From: Oceaniglobus indicus
Lineage (GTDB): Bacteria; Pseudomonadota; Alphaproteobacteria; Rhodobacterales; Rhodobacteraceae
Direction of reading: 5' to 3'
DNA: 64,000 nt
Assembly (NCBI RefSeq): GCF_002751875.1
Contig: NZ_NMZM01000004.1
Coordinates: 248,001-312,000, forward strand
The position numbers and the translations under genes are program-made. Shown one piece after another: positions 55,306 to 62,315 of the stretch. Under the pieces are notes generated by a model. It saw nothing but the letters and a program-made list of their open reading frames with translations. It made no database searches and was not told where the DNA came from. Position 1 is the first letter of the stretch. The number at the start of each line of letters is the position of its first letter.

Positions 55306-56064
55306 ATGCCCGACGACAGCAAGAAAACGGCCGAACTTTATCGGATGGTGATGCCCGATCACATCTGCCCCTTCGGCCTGAAATCAAGGGATCTGCTGAA
55401 GCGGCAGGGATACGACGTCGATGACACCCCCCTGACCACGCGCGAGGAAACCGACGCCTTCATGGCCAAGCACGGTGTCGACACAACGCCGCAGACCTTC
55501 ATCGGTGGTGTGCGCATCGGCGGTTATGACGCGCTGCGCGAATACTTCGGCAAGCCCGTGCCGGACGAGGACGAGACCAGCTATCGCCCGATCATCGCGA
55601 TCTTTTCGGTCGCGGCACTTCTGGCACTGGCGCTGAGCTGGTACAGCTTCGGAACGCTGATCTCGCTGCGCACGGTCGAGTGGTTCTTCGCCCTGTCGAT
55701 GTGCCTTCTTGCGGTGCAGAAGTTGCAGGATGTCGAAAGCTTTTCGACCATGTTCCTGAACTATGATCTTCTGGCCCAAAGATGGGTGCCATACGGCAAG
55801 ATCTATCCGTTCGGCGAGGCGCTGGCCGGGATATTGATGGTGGGTCGCATCTTGCCATGGGTGTCGGGCCCGGTGGCCCTGTTCATCGGCACGGTCGGGG
55901 CATTTTCGGTGTTCAAGGCGGTCTATATCGACAAGAGGGAGCTGAAATGCGCCTGTGCCGGCGGGTCTTCGAATGTCCCGTTGGGGTTCGTGTCGCTGAC
56001 CGAAAACCTGGTGATGATGGGCATGGGCATCTGGGTGTTGGCGCGCGCGTTCAGCGGCACGTGA
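55306..56064 (+). CDS. Glutaredoxin-MauE-type fused membrane redox protein
   Basis: A 252-residue protein. Residues 10-85 form a glutaredoxin fold with a single-Cys active site HICPFGLKSR and the cis-proline segment TTPQTFIGG. Residues 95-250 are a membrane domain of the MauE/DoxX type, about four helices with a CxC pair (LKCACAGG) in a loop near residue 222. It could move electrons or thiols between cytosol and membrane. ATG at 55306 has GGAAGGGAA upstream. Transcribed just after the DUF305 gene, it is probably part of the copper response. Confidence 0.83.
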   Translation: MPDDSKKTAELYRMVMPDHICPFGLKSRDLLKRQGYDVDDTPLTTREETDAFMAKHGVDTTPQTFIGGVRIGGYDALREYFGKPVPDEDETSYRPIIAIFSVAALLALALSWYSFGTLISLRTVEWFFALSMCLLAVQKLQDVESFSTMFLNYDLLAQRWVPYGKIYPFGEALAGILMVGRILPWVSGPVALFIGTVGAFSVFKAVYIDKRELKCACAGGSSNVPLGFVSLTENLVMMGMGIWVLARAFSGT

Positions 56065-56149
56065 CACTTGGCGGCCGGGTGGATGCGGCCGGGCGGTGGT
56101 CCTTTCGGATCACCGCCGGTCCGCCATCCGTGCAGGGCCCGGCGCCCGT

Positions 56150-56596
56150 TCAGGCATCATGGGTCGGGGTGGCCGCGTCTTGTTCGACCCGGATAACGGT
56201 CAGCATCCGACGCTGCTGTGCCCGCGTGTCCCAATGGAACGCCGCTCCTTCCGCCAGGCCAAGAAGGGCAACACCGATCGGCGTGAGAAGCGACACGCGC
56301 TGGCGGGCGATGTCAGCGTCTTCCGGATAGGTCAGTGTCACGGTCTTTTCCAGGCCGGTGCTTTCGTCGCGATAGGTCACGGCGCTGCCGATCGACACGA
56401 CGTTCGCCGGCATCTTGGCGGACGGTACGATCCGGGCGCGCCCGATCTCATCCAGCAGGCGATCGGCCAGGGCCGGATTGCGCTGCATCGCGCCCTCGGC
56501 GAGGGCTTCGATATGGGCGAGGTGATCGGCATCGATGACGATCCTCGGCGCCCGTTTGCCGGGTCGTTTCGCGCTCGGCGTAATATCTGTTATCAT
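56150..56596 (-). CDS. rnk: Nucleoside diphosphate kinase regulator Rnk-like protein
   Basis: A 148-residue Rnk-like protein: a short N-terminal coiled-coil (HLAHIEALAEGAMQRNPALADRLLDEIGRARIV) and a GreA/B-type C-terminal domain (NVVSIGSAVTYRDESTGLEKTVTLTYPEDADIARQRVSLLTPIGVALLGLAEG). Rnk binds RNA polymerase and competes with Gre factors and DksA. ATG at 56596 has AGGAGA six bases upstream. It neighbours a second, separate GreA/B C-terminal protein in the same direction. Confidence 0.88.
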   Translation of the reverse strand: MITDITPSAKRPGKRAPRIVIDADHLAHIEALAEGAMQRNPALADRLLDEIGRARIVPSAKMPANVVSIGSAVTYRDESTGLEKTVTLTYPEDADIARQRVSLLTPIGVALLGLAEGAAFHWDTRAQQRRMLTVIRVEQDAATPTHDA

Positions 56597-56672
56597 TTGG
56601 TAATCTCCTGATGTGTTGAAGTGGACTGCCGGGGGCTTGCACAAGGTGCGCAGCCGCATGCCGTGGGGGCGA

Positions 56673-57077
56673 TCAGGCCGGGCGCGGGCCGGCGTTCTCG
56701 ATCGCCAGCACCTTCAGCGATGTGGTCGTGCCGTCTTCGCAAGCCGAGGTGGCCCGTTCACCGACATGCATCCCGATCAACGTGGCACCCAATATGGAAG
56801 ACACCGCGATCACGCCGATGTCCGATCCGGTTCTGGCCCCATCGACCAGCAGACCGGTCCGCACCGCACCTGAACCGATGGAATAAACCACGCGGCATCC
56901 CGGACTGACCACCGTCGCATCGCGCGGTTCGTTCCCCGGTGCGACCTTGGCAAAGAACCGCGGCTGTTGGCGGGTCTTGCTGTGCCGATGGTCCGTGTGC
57001 GACCCCGTCACCGATCGCCGTGCGGGCGTCAGGGGACCAAGGGCGTCGGACAGGAGTTTGTTGTGAATGCCGGTCAT
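56673..57077 (-). CDS. GreA/GreB C-terminal domain protein
   Basis: A 134-residue protein whose residues 50-130 match the Gre/Rnk C-terminal FKBP-like domain: TVVSPGCRVVYSIGSG, then IGVIAVSSILGATLIGMHVGERATS. The N-terminal half is basic and apparently disordered, lacking the usual coiled-coil. ATG at 57077 has GAGGAG five bases upstream. It is co-directional with and upstream of rnk. Without the coiled-coil it cannot reach the polymerase active site as Gre factors do, so its action must differ. Confidence 0.78.
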   Translation of the reverse strand: MTGIHNKLLSDALGPLTPARRSVTGSHTDHRHSKTRQQPRFFAKVAPGNEPRDATVVSPGCRVVYSIGSGAVRTGLLVDGARTGSDIGVIAVSSILGATLIGMHVGERATSACEDGTTTSLKVLAIENAGPRPA

Positions 57078-57633
57078 TGCTTCTCCTCGGACGACAAGGT
57101 CGTCACATGTTCATGTCAGGATGGTGAGGAGACCCCGGGGAGTTGTCGAGACGCAGACGCGTCTACACCACCCGGGGATACGGGCGGTTCAGCAGGATGA
57201 ATCGAAAATGATCTGCATGTACCAACATGATTGAAAGGTAGGCACCGCAGGGCCGTTCGTCAATCGTTCGATGCGACACCGATGATCGGGCGGGCGGAAC
57301 CATGGATCGATCGGCGCTTTCGCGCTCAGCGTTGACGCCGGCGGGCGCGTCGGACTTGAAAGGTCAGGGCGCGATGGCCATATCAGAACCATGAGGATGT
57401 TCAGCTTTCATAAGAGGTTCCTGCTTAACGCAGGAAAGCTACTGAACCGCCGGTAACCCCGGGCGGACGGGCCTTGGGCCTGTGTCCGGTCCTGGGGTTT
57501 TTCCTGATCTCTCAACGTTCAATCACATTCGCGACGGCCGGTGCCGTTCGGAAAAGACGTCGTGTGCAAACGCGGTGTGTTTTCCGGCGATGCGGATGTG
57601 ATGGCTTCAGCAGTGTCCGATATGGAGAATGAT
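57078..57633. other. Intergenic stretch between GreA/B-like gene and DUF1127 gene
   Basis: About 556 bases without a confident gene. It contains a short hairpin and a possible 21-codon reading frame at 57391-57456 (listed below) and a weak stress-type promoter candidate (GGAAC at 57296-57300, then CTTT after 16 bases). Otherwise I see no repeat, tRNA or structured element. Confidence 0.55.
57391..57456 (+). other. Possible 21-aa basic peptide or structured leader
   Basis: ATG at 57391 opens a 21-codon frame ending TAA, coding a basic amphipathic peptide (FHKRFLL...GKLLNRR). The same bases form a perfect seven-base hairpin, TTCCTGC/GCAGGAA at 57418-57424 and 57430-57436. An alternative pairing of TTCAGCTTTC with the GAAAGCTACTGAA region overlaps that stem, so two structures are mutually exclusive. 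There is no good ribosome site. It could be a leader peptide, a small RNA or chance. Confidence 0.22.
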
Positions 57634-57948
57634 ATGCACACCAACATGGCACCCTATAACCCCGCTTACGGCGCATCCCGCGACACGATGGTATCCGATG
57701 GCCGGACCCAGGCCGGCGGCGCCCTCCGCCGTTGGGCGGCCGCGCTGGCCCGCAATTGGCATCGACGCAGGATGGTCGCGACGCTGCGGTCGCTGGACGA
57801 CGCGACGCTGCGCGACATCGGCATTTATCGCGGCGATATTCTGAACGTGGTCTACGGGTTCGATGATCGCGAACTGGGGATGACCCCGTTCGCCTCGGCC
57901 CCCGCCCCGGAACGGACCGCGCCGGATGCCTCGTTCCGGCCGGCCTGA
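57634..57948 (+). CDS. DUF1127 domain protein
   Basis: A 104-residue protein with the DUF1127 motif in its centre: RRWAAALARNWHRRRMVATLRSLDDATLRDIGIYRGDI, an Arg-rich helix pair ending in the typical LDDATLRDIG. Such small proteins bind RNA or regulators and affect phosphate, motility or stress responses in Alphaproteobacteria. The ATG at 57634 has GGAGAA about seven bases upstream; starts at 57601 and 57622 are possible. It is a single gene between the Gre-like pair and the universal stress gene. Confidence 0.85.
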   Translation: MHTNMAPYNPAYGASRDTMVSDGRTQAGGALRRWAAALARNWHRRRMVATLRSLDDATLRDIGIYRGDILNVVYGFDDRELGMTPFASAPAPERTAPDASFRPA

Positions 57949-58031
57949 CCGACGCGTCTTCGGATCGGCGCGCCCCGACCTTGTGGGCGCGCGTGACGGC
58001 GATCTTGGCACCGGGGTGCGAAGACGGTGCC

Positions 58032-58059
58032 TTGGCCCGCCTTCGGATGCGTGTATGAT
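58032..58059 (+). promoter_or_regulatory. Possible sigma-70 promoter of the universal stress protein gene
   Basis: TTGGCC at 58032-58037 and TATGAT at 58054-58059 with a 16-base spacer, ending 26 bases before the GTG start. Confidence 0.4.
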
Positions 58060-58085
58060 CAACGCATGATCGCAAGGGGAACACC

Positions 58086-58931
58086 GTGACGAAGACCCGC
58101 ATCCTTGCCGCGGTGGCCGACTTGCCAAAAGACGATGCCGTGCTGGCCCGCGCGCTGGAAATCGCCGCGGCACGGGATGCGACGCTGACGATCGTGCATG
58201 TTCTGGAATGCGAAGCGACCCCCGCGGGGCAGGCGGGGCAGGCGACGCGGGATGCAATCGGTGCCGCACTGGACCGGCTGGGCAGGGGGCGCGTGATCTG
58301 TGATATCCGGATCGAAGCGGGATCGGCCCCGGCGTGTCTGATCGACCTCTGCGATACGCTGGCGCCCGACCTGGTGGTGATGCGGGCGCACCAGCGAAAG
58401 GGGATCGCCGAGAAAATCCTCGGTTCGACCACCGACCGGGTGATTGCGGCGATCCGACAGTCGGTCCTGATCGTGAAGCGTGCGCCCGGGTTGCCCTATG
58501 GTGTCGTTCTGGTCGCAACCGACGGCACCGACGATCCCGAGGGCAGCTTGGCTTGCGTGGCCCACATCCTGCCCGATGCCGCGTTGCATCTGGTCCAGGT
58601 CGTTCGGATCGTCCCGCAGCAGGAAGAGGCGATGCTGCGCACGGGAACGGATCAGGCCGGCCTGCGGGCCCAGCGCAACGCGCTGGCCCGCGCAGCGAAC
58701 CAGCAACTGTCGACGGTGGCATCGCGTTTTGGCCGAAAGCTCGCGACTCACGTGTTGCGCGGCGATCCGGCGGCGGCGCTGATCCGGGCGTCGCGCCTTG
58801 CCAAGGTAGACCTCATCGCCGCCGGGCCCGGCCACACCAGCCTGATCCGGCGCGCCTTCGTCGGCAGCGTGACCCGGCGCCTTGTGCAGGATGCCGCCTG
58901 CGACATCCTGATCACCCGTCCGAACGGATGA
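58086..58931 (+). CDS. Tandem universal stress protein
   Basis: A 281-residue protein made of two UspA domains. The first half (residues 1-140) has ILAAVADLP, VVMRAHQRKGIAEKILGSTTDRVI; the second (145-281) has VVLVATDGTDDPEG, LIAAGPGHTSLIRRAFVGSVTRRLV. The G-x2-G-x9-G(S/T) ATP-binding pattern is partly kept. GTG at 58086 has AAGGGGA upstream; there is no ATG in a suitable place. It converges with mgtE. Such proteins help cells survive starvation or energy stress. Confidence 0.92.
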   Translation: MTKTRILAAVADLPKDDAVLARALEIAAARDATLTIVHVLECEATPAGQAGQATRDAIGAALDRLGRGRVICDIRIEAGSAPACLIDLCDTLAPDLVVMRAHQRKGIAEKILGSTTDRVIAAIRQSVLIVKRAPGLPYGVVLVATDGTDDPEGSLACVAHILPDAALHLVQVVRIVPQQEEAMLRTGTDQAGLRAQRNALARAANQQLSTVASRFGRKLATHVLRGDPAAALIRASRLAKVDLIAAGPGHTSLIRRAFVGSVTRRLVQDAACDILITRPNG

Positions 58932-58967
58932 CGCGCCTGCCGACAGCACCGATGCGCGGTCAGCCCG

Positions 58968-60296
58968 TCACAGGCTGAGGATCGCCGAGGCGATCGAGAA
59001 ATAGATCAGAACACCCACGCCGTCCGATATCGTCGTCACCAACGGGCCGCTGGCCGTCGCCGGATCGAACCTGAGCCGGCTCAGCAGGAACGGCAGCGAC
59101 ATGCCGACCAGACTGCCGATGATGACGACGACGAACATCGTCAGCCCGACCGTCATGGCAACGTCAATGCCGCCCCGCCATGCGCCAAGGGGGAACACCA
59201 CCGCGGCCATCGTGGCGCCCAGTGCGGCGGCGATGGCAAGTTCGCGCACGATCAGGTCGCGCCAATCCTTCAGCGCCACATCCCCCGTGGCAAGCGCGCG
59301 CACCATCAGCGTGGCCGATTGCGACCCGGCGTTGCCGCTGCTGTCGATCAGAAGCGGCAGGAAAAACACCAGCGAGACATAGGCAAGGATCATGTCCTCG
59401 AAATAGGCGATGCCCGCCCCCGAAAACAGGTTGCCGAACACCAGCAATGCCAGCCACACGATGCGTTTCGAATACAGCATGCCGATGCCGGCTTCTCGCA
59501 GGCTCTGCTTGAAGGGCAGGACGGTCGAGATCTTCTGGAAGTCCTCGGTCGCCTCCGCCTGCATCACGTCGGCGGCGTCGTCATGGGTGACGATGCCCAC
59601 CAGCCGGCCCTCGGCGTCGAGAACCGGGATCGCAAGCAGATCGTAGCGCGCGATCATCTTGCCCACGTCCTCCTGATCGGTGTCGAGCATGACAGACACC
59701 GGCGTCGGTTCCATCAGATCCCGGATCGGCGTGTCCTTCGCGGCCAGGATCAGCGCGTGCAGCCGGACCGATCCGGTCAGCCGGTGATCGCCATCGACGA
59801 CGTAGGAGCGATAGATCGTCTCGGTGCCCGGCGCCTGTTCGCGCAGCGCCGCGATGGCATCTTCCGCGGTCATGTCGATGGCAAGCGTGGCGTAATCCGA
59901 CGTCATGATCGCGCCGGCACATTCGTCGGCGTGGTCCGACAGGCGGCGGATGTCGTCGCGGTCTTCGGGCGTCAGATCCTGGGCCAGCCGATCCTGCTGC
60001 GCCTCTGAAAGCTGGTTGAAGAAATCCACGCGGTCGTCCGCATCCATGGCGGCGACGATGCGCGCCAGATCGCGGCGCGGCACGTGGTGAACCAGATCGA
60101 CCTGAAGCGGCATCGCCAGATTGCCGAACACCGCGGCTTGCCGCGCGGGTTCGACCCGATCCAGGTGGTTCCACACCTGCTCTGCCGATAACTGGCCCAG
60201 CCACGACGCCACATCGATGACATGGGCATGCGCGATGAAGGCGCGGACTTCGCCGGGGCTGGCATTGGCCGGCTGGATGATCGGACCGGAAGTCAC
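58968..60296 (-). CDS. mgtE: Magnesium transporter MgtE
   Basis: A 442-residue Mg2+ channel. The N-terminal helical domain (LSAEQVWNHLDRVEPARQAAVFGNL) is followed by two CBS domains (IRDLMEPTPVSVMLDTDQEDVGKMIARYDLLAIPVLDAEGRLVGIVT) and a five-helix membrane domain. The selectivity region is SSGNAGSQSATLMVRALATGD, and the Asp near the C-terminus (TTISDGVGVLIYF) is the pore residue. GTG at 60296 is used as start, with AAGGAG about nine bases upstream; the frame to 60362 is charged and lacks similarity. The leader shows no M-box riboswitch that I can support. It is divergent from the PRC-barrel gene. Confidence 0.93.
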   Translation of the reverse strand: MTSGPIIQPANASPGEVRAFIAHAHVIDVASWLGQLSAEQVWNHLDRVEPARQAAVFGNLAMPLQVDLVHHVPRRDLARIVAAMDADDRVDFFNQLSEAQQDRLAQDLTPEDRDDIRRLSDHADECAGAIMTSDYATLAIDMTAEDAIAALREQAPGTETIYRSYVVDGDHRLTGSVRLHALILAAKDTPIRDLMEPTPVSVMLDTDQEDVGKMIARYDLLAIPVLDAEGRLVGIVTHDDAADVMQAEATEDFQKISTVLPFKQSLREAGIGMLYSKRIVWLALLVFGNLFSGAGIAYFEDMILAYVSLVFFLPLLIDSSGNAGSQSATLMVRALATGDVALKDWRDLIVRELAIAAALGATMAAVVFPLGAWRGGIDVAMTVGLTMFVVVIIGSLVGMSLPFLLSRLRFDPATASGPLVTTISDGVGVLIYFSIASAILSL

Positions 60297-60397
60297 CTTG
60301 TCGTTCTCCTTTTTCGCGCGCCACTTGGCGTCTGACGCCCGTGGTCGCACGTCTGATATCACGTTTGGAAACGCCCGCCGGCAAACCGCGTGCCGAC

Positions 60398-60403
60398 ATT
60401 ATA
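60398..60403 (-). promoter_or_regulatory. TATAAT -10 element for mgtE
   Basis: A perfect TATAAT on the minus strand (60403-60398) within a rare AT-rich stretch, about 100 bases before the mgtE start. No good -35 is seen at 16-18 bases, so activation may need another factor. Confidence 0.4.
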
Positions 60404-60412
60404 AAGTTTTTT

Positions 60413-60437
60413 TGAACCGATCACACAAAGGTGCGTT
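60413..60437 (+). promoter_or_regulatory. Possible EcfG-type general-stress promoter of the PRC-barrel gene
   Basis: TGAAC at 60413-60417 and CGTT at 60434-60437 with 16 bases between, one base away from the EcfG consensus GGAAC-N16/17-CGTT. It lies about 150 bases before the PRC-barrel start. Many Rhodobacterales may lack EcfG, so this remains a candidate. Confidence 0.3.
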
Positions 60438-60584
60438 GTTCCCTGCAACAGGCCAACGCCAGACGCGGCGCAGGTCTGACAAGGGAAAGTCCGGGGCCGT
60501 CAGGTCGACGTTTTCCATGAACGCAACAACGACGTCGCGGGTTTTGCCCGGCAAGACACTGTCGTCGTAAGATGGAGGTATCAC

Positions 60585-62048
60585 ATGATGAACCGCAACA
60601 GAACCCGCAATCTTCTTCTCGGCACCGCGCTGACCCTGCCCTTGGGTGGCGTCGCCTTTGCCCAGGAAATCGTGATCGACGAAAGCCAGCTGGCCGGCAA
60701 GAGCACGGAATGCGTCGCCCTTGCAGAAGCCGCCGAGGGTGTCGACGCCTCGGCACTGACCGTATCCGCCGATGACGTTGTCATGGCGATCAACGAAGAT
60801 GACGTCGAGCGCTGCGTGACACTGCGCCGCGAAGTCATGGTCGTCGAGACCGACCGCACCGAGCGCGAAGAAGTCACCGAAGAGGTCGAACTGTCACAGG
60901 ACGCCACCATCGAAGGTCAGGCGCGCGTCACGGTGCCGGAACCGAACGTCGATGTGCAGGTTCCAGCCCCCAACGTCCGCGTGACCAGCCAGCAGCCGCA
61001 GGTGACCGTGTCGCAGGAGCCGGCCCAGATCGAGCTTGAGCAGGCGCAGCCGACCATCTCGGTCGAGATCCCCGAGATCATCGTGCGTGTCGATATTCCG
61101 GCCCCCAAGGTTTATGTGCTGAACTCCGAGATGCAGGTCAGCGTCAGCGCGGACGACCCCCAGGTCGAGGTCGAGCAGGGCGAACCACGGGTCAGCGTCA
61201 CCCAAGCCGACCCGGAACTGGCCATCGATCTTGATGTCGATGCCGATGCCGAAGGCACCGATCAGGCTATGGCCCGTGAAACCGATGACGATGGCGTGAA
61301 ATCCGTCGATGGTGATGTCGCGATTGCCGACGATCAACCGGTCGTGGAATACGTGCAGGCCGAAGGCGAGCCGGTGGTCGATCTGCGCACCAGCGATCCG
61401 ACCGTTTCGTTCGACAGCGTCGAGCCGAACGTGACCGTCATGATGGCCGAGCGTCCGACGATCGAAGTCAACCAGTCCGGTGAGCCGAGCGTCACGATCG
61501 AAACCGTCGAGGAACGTGAACAGCGCCGTCAGCGCCGCGCCGAGGAAGCCGAGCGCATGCAGGCCAACGCACCCGCAGCCGAGGAAGCGCCGCGCACCAC
61601 TGCGGAGGCGCCCCAGACCGAAGGCGTGCTGACGACGGAAGAGGTGGCGACCGATGAGGTTGCGACCGATGAGGTTGCGACCGACCAGGTCGAAAACGAG
61701 TCGATCGTTGGCGATCAGGCTGCGACTTCGACCGCCGGCAATGGCATGACCATGACCGTAGCCGACCTGAGAAACATGGACGTCGTGACGGCGGACGGTG
61801 AAGATCTGGGCTCGCCCTCGGCCTTCATCCGCATCAATGGCGAACCGCATGTGGTTCTGGCCAGCGGTGGTTTCCTGGGCATCGGTGAAAAGGAAGTGCC
61901 TGTCGCCATGTCGCGTGTCACGGTCCAGAACGACCAGCTGATCCTGGACGCGATGACCGAGCAGGACATCGAAGCGGCCAACGACTTCGAGTTCGACCGC
62001 AACGTCGTGTTGGATGATGAAGAGCAGATCACACTGATCGGCAACTGA
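60585..62048 (+). CDS. Exported PRC-barrel protein with P-x-V-x-V repeats
   Basis: A 487-residue acidic exported protein with a signal peptide (about 27 residues, ending VAFAQ). Residues 118-218 and 252-308 are built from an approximately nine-residue repeat, P-x-V-x-V-x4 (for example PNVDVQVPA, PNVRVTSQQ, PTVSFDSVE), suggesting stacked short beta strands. A charged coil-like stretch (REQRRQRRAEEAERM) and three near-identical VATDE units (61641-61685 in the DNA) follow. The C-terminal PRC-barrel domain (residues about 388-470, MTVADLRNMDVVTADGEDLG) may bind a partner. ATG at 60585 has GGAGG six bases upstream. A strong terminator follows at 62084-62119. Confidence 0.88.
   Translation: MMNRNRTRNLLLGTALTLPLGGVAFAQEIVIDESQLAGKSTECVALAEAAEGVDASALTVSADDVVMAINEDDVERCVTLRREVMVVETDRTEREEVTEEVELSQDATIEGQARVTVPEPNVDVQVPAPNVRVTSQQPQVTVSQEPAQIELEQAQPTISVEIPEIIVRVDIPAPKVYVLNSEMQVSVSADDPQVEVEQGEPRVSVTQADPELAIDLDVDADAEGTDQAMARETDDDGVKSVDGDVAIADDQPVVEYVQAEGEPVVDLRTSDPTVSFDSVEPNVTVMMAERPTIEVNQSGEPSVTIETVEEREQRRQRRAEEAERMQANAPAAEEAPRTTAEAPQTEGVLTTEEVATDEVATDEVATDQVENESIVGDQAATSTAGNGMTMTVADLRNMDVVTADGEDLGSPSAFIRINGEPHVVLASGGFLGIGEKEVPVAMSRVTVQNDQLILDAMTEQDIEAANDFEFDRNVVLDDEEQITLIGN
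61641..61685 (+). repeat. Three-copy 15-bp tandem repeat
   Basis: Units of GAGGTTGCGACCGAT (first with a G for T, last ending C) at 61641, 61656 and 61671, coding (E)VATD three times. They lie within the PRC-barrel gene and keep frame, so copy number may vary without harm. Confidence 0.9.
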
Positions 62049-62083
62049 TCGCGCGTTACGCCGCATTTCGATCTGATCACGAC

Positions 62084-62119
62084 CTGGCCCCCACCGTCCG
62101 ATACGACGGTGGGGGCCAG
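62084..62119 (+). terminator. Terminator hairpin after the PRC-barrel gene
   Basis: CTGGCCCCCACCGTC pairs with GACGGTGGGGGCCAG (62084-62098 and 62105-62119), a perfect 15-base stem with a six-base loop. A TTTTT run appears only 17 bases later, so termination may be partly structural. Confidence 0.75.
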
Positions 62120-62315
62120 ATGTGTGGCGTGTCCTGTTTTTCGGTGATTGACGGATCGGTCCCTGCCCGGTGAGTCCGCTGACGCCGGCACCGGGACGGC
62201 CGCCGCCAGCAGTCGCGTGAAAGAACCGGTGTCGCTGCTGCGCGACAACTTCCTGCAATGATCGCGTCGCGGCCGTGACCGATGCGATCGCCCGCCACCG
62301 CCGGCTTGGCCCGCG

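Noticed and set aside
60297-60584. Mg2+-sensing riboswitch (M-box or similar) upstream of mgtE
   Set aside because: The leader is only about 100 bases from the TATAAT to the start and I could not find the conserved three-helix core.
61641-61685. Tandem 15-bp repeats as a possible CRISPR
   Set aside because: The units are adjacent without spacers, in frame and inside a coding gene.
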